From: CAIYYO01 sp049299895
Lineage (GTDB): Archaea > Altiarchaeota > Altiarchaeia > IMC4 > QMZM01
Length of the DNA: 64,000 nt
Direction of reading: 5' to 3'
Assembly: GCA_049299895.1 (NCBI GenBank)
Contig: JBAQYF010000020.1
Location: 1-64,000 of the forward strand
Within the stretch, counting starts at the first letter, position 1. Every line of letters begins with the position of its first letter. This document shows positions 16,627 through 25,366 of this stretch, piece by piece. Under the pieces are notes generated by a model that saw only the letters and a program-made list of their open reading frames with translations, was not told the origin of the DNA and ran no database searches. Both the position numbers and the translations under genes were made by a program.

Positions 16627-18399
16627 TTATTCAACCGTCACCGACTTCGCCAGGTTCCTCGGCTTGTCGGGATCGATCCCCTTGCTCGTCGACAAATAAT
16701 ATGCAAACAGGTGTAATGGGACAACATAAAGGATCGGCGAGAGCACCGGGTCGCATACCGGGACCATGAATTCCCCGTCTTCGGCTACCGTGAGAATGGT
16801 CGCCTTTCTTGCGCGTGCTTCCTGCATGTTGCTTTCCATCTTTTCCTTCAGGTCGTCGTTCGGGCATACTGCGATCACAGTCACCCCTTTTTCGAGGAGC
16901 GCAAGCGGTCCGTGTTTCAGTTCTCCACCGGGGTATGCTTCGGCGTGTATGTAGCTGATCTCTTTTAGTTTGAGTGCGCCTTCCAATGCGGTCGGGTAGT
17001 TGAGCCTTCTTCCCAGGTAGAAGAAGCTTTTGCAGTCTTTCTGTTCGGCTGCGAGTTTCTTTATTTGTTCTCTTGCGTTCAGGATGTAGTTTATCTTGTC
17101 CGGCATCCCGTGGAGGCCGTCTAGTATCTCGTTATAGTATGCTTCTGTGATCTTTCCTTTTTCCTTTGCGACCGATAATGCGAGCATTGTCAGGGTCGTT
17201 GCCTGGCCGACGTATGCTTTCGTCGATGCGACGGCGATCTCCGGTCCCGAGTATGTGTAGATGTTGTCGTCGGACATCCTCGTGAGTGAGGAGCCGACCG
17301 CATTGACGACGCTTATTATGTATGCGCCGCGGTTCTTTGCCTCTTTTACGCTGGCAAGAGTGTCCGCCGTCTCCCCCGACTGGGATACTGCGATGACTGC
17401 GCATCCTTTTCCTACGGCGTTTATCGTGGAGTAGCGGAATTCGGATGCGATTATCGTGTCTGCTGCTATCCCGTATCTTTCGAATACGTATTTTCCGACC
17501 AGCCCGGCGTACGACGCCGTCCCGCAGGCGACGACGTATATGCGTTCGTATTTTGCGAGTTTCTTTGCGGCCGCATATATTGTATCAAGCCCTTTCAGAG
17601 CGTTCTTCACGGCGGAGGGCTCTTCGAATATCTCTTTTAGCATGAAGTGGTCGAAGCCTTCTTTTTCGGCGGCTTTCACGTCCCATTTGATCTCGTGTAT
17701 CTCCTTTTTGACGTCTATCCCTGTGTCTAGGCGCTTTATTGAGACATGGTCTTTCTTTACTATGCCGTATTCCATGTCTTCGAGGATTATTACTTTCTTT
17801 GTCTCGGACAGGACTGCGGGAGTGTCTGATGCGATGAAATTCTCCCCTGTTCCAAGGCCGATTATGAGCGGGCTCTCCTTTCTTGCGACAAGTATCCTGT
17901 CCGGCGATCCGGAGTCTACCGCGACGAGGGCGAAACTTCCCTTCAGTTTTTTTAGGGAGGAAACGAACGCTTCTTCGAAGTCGCCGGAGTATAGTTCTTC
18001 TATCAGGTGGGGTATTACTTCGGTATCGGTCTGTGACAAGAATCTGTGGCCCTTTTTCTTCAGTTCCTCGCGTAGTTCCTTGTAGTTCTCGACTATGCCG
18101 TTGTGGCATACCGTGAATTGCCCTGTGCAGTCGCTGTGGGGGTGAGAATTCTCGTCGGACGGTTCGCCATGGGTCGCCCAGCGCGTGTGGGCGATGCCTG
18201 TCTTGGAGTCCAGGTCCGTTATCTTAGAGTTTTTCCGGACTTCGTCTACTTTGCCTTTTCCGCGGGAGACGACGACTTTCCCCTCGTAAAAACATGCCAC
18301 CCCTGCAGAATCATAGCCCCGGTACTCCAGTTTCTTGAGCATGTCGAAGAGTATCCTCGGGGCGTTCCTTGCTCCGACGTATCCGGCAATTCCGCACAT
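16627..18399 (-). CDS. glmS: Glutamine-fructose-6-phosphate aminotransferase (isomerizing)
   Basis: 590 residues, the usual length for GlmS. Cys2 after the start (MCGIAGYVG) is the glutaminase nucleophile. The GATase type 2 domain spans about 1-215 (RWATHGEPSDENSHPH, CHNGIVENY). Two SIS sugar-isomerase domains follow (VACGTASYAG, AVSQSGETADT; then YLGRRLNYPTALEGALKLKE, AYPGGELKHGP), and the C-terminus ends PRNLAKSVTVE. It makes glucosamine-6-phosphate, the entry to UDP-GlcNAc and N-glycans, relevant in a genome with many surface glycoprotein candidates. A TATA box 26 nt upstream suggests a leaderless transcript. Confidence 0.97.
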   Translation of the reverse strand: MCGIAGYVGARNAPRILFDMLKKLEYRGYDSAGVACFYEGKVVVSRGKGKVDEVRKNSKITDLDSKTGIAHTRWATHGEPSDENSHPHSDCTGQFTVCHNGIVENYKELREELKKKGHRFLSQTDTEVIPHLIEELYSGDFEEAFVSSLKKLKGSFALVAVDSGSPDRILVARKESPLIIGLGTGENFIASDTPAVLSETKKVIILEDMEYGIVKKDHVSIKRLDTGIDVKKEIHEIKWDVKAAEKEGFDHFMLKEIFEEPSAVKNALKGLDTIYAAAKKLAKYERIYVVACGTASYAGLVGKYVFERYGIAADTIIASEFRYSTINAVGKGCAVIAVSQSGETADTLASVKEAKNRGAYIISVVNAVGSSLTRMSDDNIYTYSGPEIAVASTKAYVGQATTLTMLALSVAKEKGKITEAYYNEILDGLHGMPDKINYILNAREQIKKLAAEQKDCKSFFYLGRRLNYPTALEGALKLKEISYIHAEAYPGGELKHGPLALLEKGVTVIAVCPNDDLKEKMESNMQEARARKATILTVAEDGEFMVPVCDPVLSPILYVVPLHLFAYYLSTSKGIDPDKPRNLAKSVTVE

Positions 18400-18420
18400 A
18401 GTTATATATTAATATAATTA

Positions 18421-18428
18421 ATATAAAT
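18421..18428 (-). promoter_or_regulatory. TATA box of glmS
   Basis: Minus-strand ATTTATAT centred about 26 nt upstream of the glmS ATG at 18399, in a very AT-rich stretch. The spacing predicts a leaderless mRNA. Confidence 0.5.
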
Positions 18429-18440
18429 ATTGTTTAATAT

Positions 18441-18806
18441 TTATCCTTTTAACTTGATTATCGCTTCGGCAAGGTCTCCGTTTGATTCTTCTATGGCTTG
18501 CCGGGCATCGTCCCTGGAAACCCCTGTCTGCTCGCAGACCAGGTCCACGTCTTCGTCCGATATCTCCACCGGGCCGCTGGTATCTTCTATTGCTCCGGTA
18601 TCTTCCTGCGTGCTTACTTTTCCGCCGGTTATGTTGAATACGACCTGGCCCTGGACGGTCATCTTCATGACGTCCGGACCCTCTATGATCGTCTTCTTTC
18701 CGCCTCCTTCTATTATGACGCGGTCTGCGGGTATTTCATCTGATTTGATGCCCATGCGGCTCATCATCTGCTTCATCTGCTTGGGGTTCATGCCTCCTGG
18801 AAACAT
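18441..18806 (-). CDS. nac: Nascent polypeptide-associated complex protein (archaeal NAC)
   Basis: 121 residues from the ATG at 18806 (MFPGGMNPKQMKQMM), chosen because it matches the usual N-terminus of archaeal NAC and has AGGTG a few bases upstream. A NAC beta-barrel domain covers about 30-80 (DRVIIEGGGKKTIIEGPDV, GQVVFNITG). A UBA domain ends the protein (DEDVDLVCEQTGVSRDDA, GDLAEAIIKLKG). The homodimer binds ribosomes and nascent chains. The gene is divergent from thpR with about 50 nt between the start codons. Confidence 0.95.
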   Translation of the reverse strand: MFPGGMNPKQMKQMMSRMGIKSDEIPADRVIIEGGGKKTIIEGPDVMKMTVQGQVVFNITGGKVSTQEDTGAIEDTSGPVEISDEDVDLVCEQTGVSRDDARQAIEESNGDLAEAIIKLKG

Positions 18807-18856
18807 ATTTTTGCACCTGGTCTCTTTTTTAAACGGATAACAGATAATCTTATGGA

Positions 18857-19402
18857 ATGCGCGCATTTATAGCAGTGTCATGCCCGCCTGAGGTTAAAGC
18901 GCAACTTGCGCAGGCGGCTGAGAGGCTCAAGCCCATGGGAGACCTGAAGGTCGTCGGGGAGGAGAACATGCACCTTACGCTCCGTTTCCTTGGAGAGGTT
19001 GAAGAAAACAAAGTAGAAGAACTTATCTCTGCGCTATCTACCGTAAAGAAGCAGGGCGGATTCGTAGTATGCGTAAAAGGACTGAGTGCGTTCCCCGGTC
19101 CCGGCAGTCCGCGGGTGCTGTGGGCCGGAACCGGGAAGGGGGATAAGGAGCTCAGGGAGTTGCATGAAGCAATCGACGGAGTTATCGGTCCTTTGGGATT
19201 TGGAAGAGACGAGCATTTTTCTTCGCATTATACGATTGCGAGGGTAAAATACCTAAAAGAGAAAACGGGTCTGAGACAAATTCTGGACGAATACAAAGAG
19301 AAAGTCTTCGGCTGTTTTTTGGTTGATTCGTTCTGTCTGATGAAAAGCGAATTACACAGGATCGGGCCCGTGTATACTGTAGTAAGAGAATTCAGGTTAT
19401 AA
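18857..19402 (+). CDS. thpR: RNA 2',3'-cyclic phosphodiesterase (2H family)
   Basis: 181 residues, normal length for ThpR/LigT. The two catalytic HxTx motifs are HLTL (His about 39) and HYTI (His about 124). It begins MRAFIAVSCPPEV, typical of the family. It hydrolyses 2',3'-cyclic phosphates to 2'-phosphates on RNA ends, probably in tRNA processing or repair. It is divergent from NAC; no Shine-Dalgarno is seen, so a leaderless mRNA is likely. Confidence 0.93.
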   Translation: MRAFIAVSCPPEVKAQLAQAAERLKPMGDLKVVGEENMHLTLRFLGEVEENKVEELISALSTVKKQGGFVVCVKGLSAFPGPGSPRVLWAGTGKGDKELRELHEAIDGVIGPLGFGRDEHFSSHYTIARVKYLKEKTGLRQILDEYKEKVFGCFLVDSFCLMKSELHRIGPVYTVVREFRL

Positions 19403-19428
19403 TAGGAGAATAAAAGGATATGAGGGTA

Positions 19429-19824
19429 TTATTCCTCGTCGTGCGTCCTTCTCTTTGCCGCCCTGTGGACTATGTGTATCCCTTCGGGTACGAGCAGGAT
19501 CTTTTCGACGGACAGCCTTCCGATGTCTCCGTCAAGGTCTTCGACCGTTTCCGAGAGTTCCTTTGTGATGTTCCTCAGGAGTACCTGGTTGTCGAGTACC
19601 TGTCTTATGTTGAGTAGGACAATGTTCCCTTTCTCCAGTTCTTTTATGACTGATCCGACGCCTTTTCCGTCGCTGTCGAGGTCTATGGGCTTGACGTACG
19701 TCACGTCCTCGCGTTCTATGATCTTGCCGTCTCTTATGGAGAGATCGGTTAAGTAGTTCTCGATGTCTATATCTTCTTCTGCCCTAGGTGCTTCCTTTTT
19801 TCCGAAAATCTTTTTAAGAACCAT
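19429..19824 (-). CDS. sepF: Archaeal SepF cell-division protein
   Basis: 131 residues. The short N-terminus MVLKKIFGKK can serve as an amphipathic membrane-targeting sequence. It is followed by a SepF core (YVKPIDLDSDGKGVGSVIKE, GNIVLLNIRQVL, DLDGDIGRLSVEKILLVPEG). In archaea with FtsZ, SepF anchors FtsZ to the membrane, so this implies FtsZ-based division. It converges on thpR with a gap of 26 nt and diverges from orc1/cdc6. Confidence 0.9.
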   Translation of the reverse strand: MVLKKIFGKKEAPRAEEDIDIENYLTDLSIRDGKIIEREDVTYVKPIDLDSDGKGVGSVIKELEKGNIVLLNIRQVLDNQVLLRNITKELSETVEDLDGDIGRLSVEKILLVPEGIHIVHRAAKRRTHDEE

Positions 19825-19890
19825 TTTGGAACCTGCCTTTCTTCTAATATATTATACAATAAATTTTTATAATATTAACTTACATCTAAA

Positions 19891-19900
19891 TATATAAAAG
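19891..19900 (+). promoter_or_regulatory. TATA box upstream of orc1/cdc6
   Basis: TATATAAAAG in the 164-nt AT-rich gap between sepF and orc1/cdc6. It would place a transcription start near 19925, about 65 nt before the ATG. Archaeal replication origins often lie beside orc1/cdc6, but I found no clear repeated origin-recognition boxes in this gap. Confidence 0.4.
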
Positions 19901-19988
19901 TTTTTACTTAAAAGATGAAGGGCCCAGATTTAATCTCATCCTGCAATATACTATAGTGACTTGGAATAATAGGCTTATGTGATAGATA

Positions 19989-21254
19989 ATGACTGAGAAC
20001 ATTTTCGAAGCAGAGCTCAAAGAGCAGCGCATCTTCCGCAATCTCGAAGTATTGTCTCCGCATTACGTTCCGCCTGAGCTTCCGCACAGGGAGAAGGAGA
20101 TAAAGGAAGTAACCAGGCTCATTGCCCCCATTCTGCGGAACCAGAAGCCGTCCAACGTCTTCATCTATGGGAAGACGGGGACAGGCAAGACCTGCGTTGT
20201 CCGCTATGTCACGAAGAAATTGATGGAGTTTGCAGACAACCCCGAGAAGAACACATCCAAGACCGTTGTCCGCGTCGCTTATATGAACTGCAAGGTCAAA
20301 AACAGCAAATACCAGGTTTTACTGCGCCTCGCGGAGGACGAAGCGCTTAACGCAGGCCTCAATGACGCCCCCCTCAAGGACCGCCCGGACAAAGAGCTTA
20401 AGGGCATGGACCCAAACGGCCTCTATGACAGGATATTCAAGGTCGTAAAGGGGAATAACATGAATCTCATCATCGTCTTGGACGAGATAGACATGATCAA
20501 GGGAAAGGACTTAAACGACCTTATGTACAGCCTTATAAGGATGAACGACGAACTCCCAGGAGGCCACGTATCCATAATTGGGATGAGCAACGATATGAAG
20601 CTGAAAAAGAGGCTCGACCCGAGAAGCCTTTCTACTTTATGCGAAGAAGAAAGGGTTTTTCCGCCGTATAATGCGATACAGATAAAGGCCATCCTGAAAC
20701 AGAGGATCTCCGCCGGATTCCAGGACGAAGTGGTCGACACGTTGACCATTTCTAAGATAGCTGCATACTCCGCCCAGGACGGCGACGCAAGATACGCACT
20801 GCGGCTCCTGCGGAAGGCCGGCGACCTGGGCGAGTCCCTGGGAGCAGACAAAATCCTGCCCGAACACGTAGAGAACGCAAAGAAAGCAGTCGAGGACGAC
20901 ATTATGGGCGAAGGGATGAAGAATCTTCCCGAACATCAGCAGATAGTCATGTATTCGATAGCTGCCTTGGCACTCCAGGGGGGAATGCAGAAACGCCTCT
21001 CCGGTTTGTCAGAAGGAGACCTTTTCACTGGAGAAGTCTTCGAAGCATACGAGAGCAACTGCAGGGTCCTCGCAAGGAATCCGCGGACGATAAGGCAGTT
21101 CTCGCAGTACCTGAACGAATTGGAAATGCAGGGATTTATCACTACGACTATGTCAGGTAAAGGCATACGCGGGAACACCAGGCTGATACGCCTGGGGTAT
21201 CCGCCCGAGGAGATAAAGTGCACGATAAAAGCGTGCCTCGGGATAGACCAGTAG
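19989..21254 (+). CDS. cdc6: Orc1/Cdc6 replication initiator
   Basis: 421 residues, typical length. AAA+ ATPase with Walker A GKTGTGKT (about residues 60-67), Walker B IIVLDEID (about 157-164), and sensor region IIGMSND followed by RLDPRSLSTLCEE. A winged-helix DNA-binding domain follows from about 330 (GDLFTGEVFEAYESNC, RTIRQFSQYLNELEMQGFI). It binds origin repeats and loads MCM. Possibly co-transcribed with the small lipoprotein-like gene that starts just after its stop. Confidence 0.96.
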   Translation: MTENIFEAELKEQRIFRNLEVLSPHYVPPELPHREKEIKEVTRLIAPILRNQKPSNVFIYGKTGTGKTCVVRYVTKKLMEFADNPEKNTSKTVVRVAYMNCKVKNSKYQVLLRLAEDEALNAGLNDAPLKDRPDKELKGMDPNGLYDRIFKVVKGNNMNLIIVLDEIDMIKGKDLNDLMYSLIRMNDELPGGHVSIIGMSNDMKLKKRLDPRSLSTLCEEERVFPPYNAIQIKAILKQRISAGFQDEVVDTLTISKIAAYSAQDGDARYALRLLRKAGDLGESLGADKILPEHVENAKKAVEDDIMGEGMKNLPEHQQIVMYSIAALALQGGMQKRLSGLSEGDLFTGEVFEAYESNCRVLARNPRTIRQFSQYLNELEMQGFITTTMSGKGIRGNTRLIRLGYPPEEIKCTIKACLGIDQ

Positions 21255-21275
21255 ATGCTGATACCGTATGCATAT

Positions 21276-21821
21276 ATGAAAACCATCCTTGTCGCCGTCT
21301 TCCTGCTCCTGATTTTCGCCTGCTACATCAATAAAGAAGCAAGTGATCCGGGGTGCGAAGCCCTTATCGACCTAAGCCAAAAGGACGGGTGCTACCAGGA
21401 AAAGGGGATCGTAACGGGGGATATCGCGTACTGCGAGAAGATCGCAGGCTCCGTTTTTCGGGACCGCTGCTTTTTTTATGTTGCTACAGACAGTTCCACG
21501 CAGTCTTTGTGCGGCAGGATAGAGAACCCGAACGATGTGAACCACTGCTATGCGCTCGTATCAGGGAACGATTCATTCTGCGCCATGGTCGGGAGGGAGG
21601 ACCGCAGAGACAAGTGTTATTACGATCTTGGCTCGGCAGGGCATGTATCGTCCTGCGGGCTGATATCCGACGGATTCTTACGGGATAACTGTTATACTGC
21701 ATATGTATACGGCACGGGGGACATTGTTTTCTGCGAGAAAGTCTCGGACCCGGATAACAAGAGGGTCTGTTTTTTTTATCCGTACAGGAAAAGAGGGAGG
21801 GTCCGAAAACCAGTCCGGTGA
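21276..21821 (+). CDS. Putative lipoprotein made of Cys-pair repeats
   Basis: About 181 residues from the ATG at 21276 (MKTILVAVFLLLIFAC). An upstream in-frame ATG at 21255, directly after the cdc6 stop, is an alternative start. The N-terminus is a hydrophobic signal ending in a lipobox-like Cys. The remainder is a series of about five repeats of the type CxxIx(5-8)RDxCY(F)xxA followed by a short linker, for example YCEKIAGSVFRDRCFFYVA and CGRIENPNDVNHCYALV. The same repeat occurs at the C-terminus of the protein at 14620-15375. Extracellular, probably disulfide-linked; function unknown. Confidence 0.75.
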   Translation: MKTILVAVFLLLIFACYINKEASDPGCEALIDLSQKDGCYQEKGIVTGDIAYCEKIAGSVFRDRCFFYVATDSSTQSLCGRIENPNDVNHCYALVSGNDSFCAMVGREDRRDKCYYDLGSAGHVSSCGLISDGFLRDNCYTAYVYGTGDIVFCEKVSDPDNKRVCFFYPYRKRGRVRKPVR

Positions 21822-21924
21822 TACCGGGAAGAATACTGCGGGGAAAATGCCCGCATCTGCCGGGAATTTTTCCCCCTGAAATATAATCGCCTACTCTATA
21901 TTTTTAAGAGGATTAATCAATAAA

Positions 21925-23022
21925 ATGATGATCAAAGGCGTTAAAACGGAGAGGCAGCTTGACAGAAAGGCTATCGACGAATTGTTCAAAGAGGGCTACG
22001 TATATGCGCCTCACGGAGCATACATACGCAAGACCCACGGGATAGAGATATGCAAGGTGCCGATGAACGCCAATTTCACCTGCCCCAACTGGGACGGCCG
22101 ATTAAGCAAAGAAGGATGCATCTATTGCCCGAATTTTGCAAGGCAGTTCACGTACGAATCCTTCAGGCGCGTTATAGGACAGGGGATAAAAGAGCAGGTC
22201 AGAGACCAGGTCGAATACTACAGGAACAAGGGCGCAGGCCAAAAGTTCCTGGTATACATCGCCTTCGGGACGAACACGTATCTTCCGGTCCCGGAACTAA
22301 AGAAGATATTCGACGAAACGCTTGATCACCCGGACGTCATAGGCCTGACAATCGGCACCCGCCCGGACTGTTTGCCGGACGAGGTAATGGATCTCCTTGG
22401 AGACTACGTCAGGCAGGGCTATGAGATATGGCTTGAAGTAGGCCAGCAGACGATGCATTATCATACCGTTGAGAGCGTTCTGCGCCACCACGGGGTCGCG
22501 GAGACTATAAGGGTCATCCAGGAAGCGCATAAGAGGGGGATACTTGTCTGCATGTTCCTGATTATGGGCCTGCCTTATGAGACGAGGAGCGAGATGATAG
22601 AGACCGCCCGCCTGATATCCGTTCTCGGGGTGGATGCGATAAAGATCTATCCCTGCCTCGTGATGAAGGACACAAGGCTGTTGCAGGAATACAAAACCGG
22701 GAGATACAGGCCTCTTTCCATGACTGAATACGCGCAACTGATGGCGGATTTCCTGGAGCATCTGACTCCTTATCTGCTGGTCCAGAGGATATCGAAGGAC
22801 TGCGGCCTCGACGGGAAGGTCGTACCGGAATGGGATACCCACAGGTTTTTAGTGGGCCCAAGAGTGGAGAAGATACTCGCCATCCGCGGAACAAGACAGG
22901 GCAGCAAATACAAACTGGGCCTTTCTGCAAGCGAACTGGAACCCCTATGCCAGCCGGACAAGGGGAAGAAGAAAGTAAAAAAGAAGAGCCTGCAGGAAAT
23001 GGAGGAAAAGTTCGTTATCTGA
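21925..23022 (+). CDS. Radical SAM protein, YhcC/TIGR01212 family
   Basis: 365 residues. The radical SAM cluster ligands are in CPNWDGRLSKEGCIYC (Cys53, Cys65, Cys68 approximately), with a spacing wider than the usual Cx3Cx2C, as in the YhcC family. Other family motifs: FGTNTYLPVPELKK, GLTIGTRPDCL, WLEVGQQT and CMFLIMGLPYET. In bacteria the family is linked to tRNA or translation-related modification, but the exact reaction is not established. The gene is followed 4 nt later by the GIDE-like gene and may be co-transcribed with it. Confidence 0.88.
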   Translation: MMIKGVKTERQLDRKAIDELFKEGYVYAPHGAYIRKTHGIEICKVPMNANFTCPNWDGRLSKEGCIYCPNFARQFTYESFRRVIGQGIKEQVRDQVEYYRNKGAGQKFLVYIAFGTNTYLPVPELKKIFDETLDHPDVIGLTIGTRPDCLPDEVMDLLGDYVRQGYEIWLEVGQQTMHYHTVESVLRHHGVAETIRVIQEAHKRGILVCMFLIMGLPYETRSEMIETARLISVLGVDAIKIYPCLVMKDTRLLQEYKTGRYRPLSMTEYAQLMADFLEHLTPYLLVQRISKDCGLDGKVVPEWDTHRFLVGPRVEKILAIRGTRQGSKYKLGLSASELEPLCQPDKGKKKVKKKSLQEMEEKFVI

Positions 23023-23026
23023 CAAG

Positions 23027-23782
23027 ATGCCCGATGCAGGAATACTCCCAATCGGATTATTCGGATTCCTTATAGGAGCAGGATTGTTCATATACGGCTT
23101 CAGGCAGCTGTCGCATAAGAGGCTCATAGAGAACATCCCCACGTCGAAGATCAGGTCGATAGCACTCGGCCTCGTGGAGATAACGGGAAAAGCAATAGCA
23201 GTCGAAGGCACTACCCGGCCAGGCCCTTTTACGGGAAAGGACTGCATATACTATTTCTACACGATAGAGGAACACCGCAGGCAGGGGAAGAACAGCAGAT
23301 GGGTGACGATCAAGAAAGAAGAGTACCGGCCGGAATTCTACGTGCAGGACGATACCGGGAAGATCCTCGTGAACCCCGAAGGCGCGCAGATAAACGTTCC
23401 AGGGGATTACGAATACAACTCAGGGCTGCTCAACGATCCCCCGGCTCATGTGAAGGAGTTCCTGAAGGCAAGCGACATATCCCATGACAGCTTCCTGGGA
23501 TTGAACAAGCGCATGAGGTACCGCGAATACCTGATAGAGCCCGGAGACGCAGTGTACGTAATGGGCTCCGCGGCGGATAATCCGGTGATCGCGCATACTG
23601 CGGATGATCACACGAGCAGGCTGATAATACAGAAAGGCGTGAACCAGAAGTTCTATTACATATCCGACCGGTCCGAGAAAGGGATAGTTTCCGCCCTGAA
23701 ATGGCAGGCCTTCGGAGGAATAGCGACAGGGGCTCTTGTATGCGCGTTATGCCTTGCATACGTGGTCGCAAGCCTGGTGTGA
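23027..23782 (+). CDS. GIDE-domain membrane protein (LemA partner)
   Basis: 251 residues. One hydrophobic segment lies at the N-terminus (LFGFLIGAGLFIYGF) and one or two at the C-terminus (GGIATGALVCALCLAYVV). The middle resembles the GIDE domain: GLVEITGKA, GPFTGKDCIYYFYTIEEHR, then RYREYLIEPGDAVYVMGSA. In prokaryotes GIDE proteins are often encoded beside LemA, as here with a gap of 44 nt. They are thought to act at the membrane or envelope; no RING finger is present. The specific role is unknown. Confidence 0.75.
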   Translation: MPDAGILPIGLFGFLIGAGLFIYGFRQLSHKRLIENIPTSKIRSIALGLVEITGKAIAVEGTTRPGPFTGKDCIYYFYTIEEHRRQGKNSRWVTIKKEEYRPEFYVQDDTGKILVNPEGAQINVPGDYEYNSGLLNDPPAHVKEFLKASDISHDSFLGLNKRMRYREYLIEPGDAVYVMGSAADNPVIAHTADDHTSRLIIQKGVNQKFYYISDRSEKGIVSALKWQAFGGIATGALVCALCLAYVVASLV

Positions 23783-23826
23783 GGCTTATTAGAAAGATAA
23801 TTCCATGATTAATCAGGGATAAAAAA

Positions 23827-24396
23827 ATGTTGATCGGATTAAGTTTATTGGTAATAACAGCGGGCGGTTTTTTCATCGCAGCGGTCGCTATCTATTTTAT
23901 GTTTATATACAACGGCTTAACGATGCTCAAAAACAACAACGGGAAATCGTGGGCCAACATAGACGTTCTATTGACGCAGAGGGCAGACGAGCTGCCGAAT
24001 CTCGTTGCAACGGTCAAAGGATACATGGAGCACGAGCAGAAGACGCTTCAGGCAGTTACAGATGCAAGAGCCGCATTGTTGAATGCAAAGACGGTCGCGG
24101 AAAAAGCAGGTGTCGACGATGAAACGAAGCAGGCGATAAAGGCATTATATGCGGTCGCGGAGAACTATCCGAACCTTAAGGCGAACGAGAATTTCCTGAA
24201 ATTGCAGGGAAGGATAACGGGCCTCGAAAACGGGATAGCCGACAGGAGGGAGTTCTACAACGACAGCGTGACCGTATATAACACTAGGATACAGTCGATC
24301 CCGGACGTAATCCTGGCAAAGATCCTCGGATACGCGCCTGAAGAACTATTCAGGGCGGAGGAACATAATAGGAAGCCTGTCGCCGTGAGATTATAG
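23827..24396 (+). CDS. lemA: LemA family protein
   Basis: 189 residues. An N-terminal membrane segment is followed by the LemA helical domain: WANIDVLLTQRADELPNLV, then AVAENYPNLKANENFLKLQ, GLENGIADRREFYNDSVTVY and a short C-terminal tail. The family is membrane-anchored with a long helical bundle; its biochemical function is not known. It is paired with the GIDE gene. A second, diverged LemA lies at 61160. Confidence 0.9.
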   Translation: MLIGLSLLVITAGGFFIAAVAIYFMFIYNGLTMLKNNNGKSWANIDVLLTQRADELPNLVATVKGYMEHEQKTLQAVTDARAALLNAKTVAEKAGVDDETKQAIKALYAVAENYPNLKANENFLKLQGRITGLENGIADRREFYNDSVTVYNTRIQSIPDVILAKILGYAPEELFRAEEHNRKPVAVRL

Positions 24397-24400
24397 AATA

Positions 24401-25366
24401 TCAGAGGAAAAAGTATTCGCTTGCTCCTTTCTTTTCCACGAATTCCCGTCCTTTAACTATTCTTCTGGGTTTGACCAATGATGCTGCCTGATTGTTCGCG
24501 GCTTTCACGATAAAGGTCTTTGCCTCTTTTTTAACGGATTTTTCTATCAAGGGGTTTTTCTTTTCGTCCCTTGATAATGCGACCGTCGAGGGGTATGACG
24601 TGTGCGCAGTCAAAGCCCCGGCACGCAGCATCCTCGGCGCGTTCTTGTCTGCGTATAGTAGAGAGTTTAATCGCATCGCCACGTACAGGTTCCCTTTGAG
24701 GCATTCGTCGTATATGAGTTCTGATTCATACCTGTATAGGAGCATGCGGTCCGGGTCGGTCTTTTCCTTCTTTTTCGGGGACGCGACTATAGCCTGCATC
24801 GTCTCCATCTCGCCTCTCCGCAGTACTTCCTTTTTTCTGTTGTCGCATACTGCGAATCCGCCGTAGAAGCTGCTAAATACCCGGTCGTATTCCCCAGGGC
24901 ATAATGCGAGGAGCTTTTTCTTGTCTATGAGTTTTTCCCCGACGATCATGTATTGTTCTTTTACGTATTTGTCTATCTTTAGTTCGTTCACAGAGCCGTG
25001 CTTTTTGGCAACTGCCCCCGCGACCGCTAGCATGATTGCGACGGATGCCGCTTCTTTTTCGCCAAGGCCCGCATTCGCAGGTATCTTTGATTCAAGAGAT
25101 ATCGAGAGGCCGTAGTTCCCGTATCCCAGGAACTTGAGCGTGTCTTTTGCGAGTTTTTTCTGTTCGGCGGATATCTTTCCTTTGATATCCTTTGTTTTCT
25201 CCAGTATCTGCACTGATGCGACCGTCTCCTGGTCCAGCGCGTAGGATGCACCTTTGTCCTGCGTGGTCTGTATTATCTTTGCGGTCGCTTTTCCGGTTGC
25301 TTTGATTGCTTCAGTATTCGAAGCCTTTTCTTGCAGGGATCTCTTTTTTTGGTCTTTTGACATCTT
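24401..25366 (-). CDS. GHMP kinase related to archaeal shikimate kinase
   Basis: About 321 residues if translation starts at MSKDQKK (25366), inside the 3' end of the adenosyltransferase gene (56-nt overlap). Features of archaeal shikimate kinase are ATGKATAKIIQT near the N-terminus, the GHMP signature region PANAGLGEKEAASVAIML, and YDRVFSSFYGGFAVCDN. The usual GLxSSSA phosphate loop is replaced by GLGEKEA, so the loop lacks the Ser pair that contacts ATP phosphates. It is therefore either a diverged kinase with another substrate or an inactive relative. It lies in an operon-like row after nrdJ and the adenosyltransferase. Confidence 0.65.
   Translation of the reverse strand, partial: KMSKDQKKRSLQEKASNTEAIKATGKATAKIIQTTQDKGASYALDQETVASVQILEKTKDIKGKISAEQKKLAKDTLKFLGYGNYGLSISLESKIPANAGLGEKEAASVAIMLAVAGAVAKKHGSVNELKIDKYVKEQYMIVGEKLIDKKKLLALCPGEYDRVFSSFYGGFAVCDNRKKEVLRRGEMETMQAIVASPKKKEKTDPDRMLLYRYESELIYDECLKGNLYVAMRLNSLLYADKNAPRMLRAGALTAHTSYPSTVALSRDEKKNPLIEKSVKKEAKTFIVKAANNQAASLVKPRRIVKGREFVEKKGASEYFFL

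Noticed and set aside
19825..19988. Replication origin beside orc1/cdc6
   Set aside because: Location and AT-richness fit, but I could not find repeated origin-recognition boxes, so it is mentioned only with the promoter.
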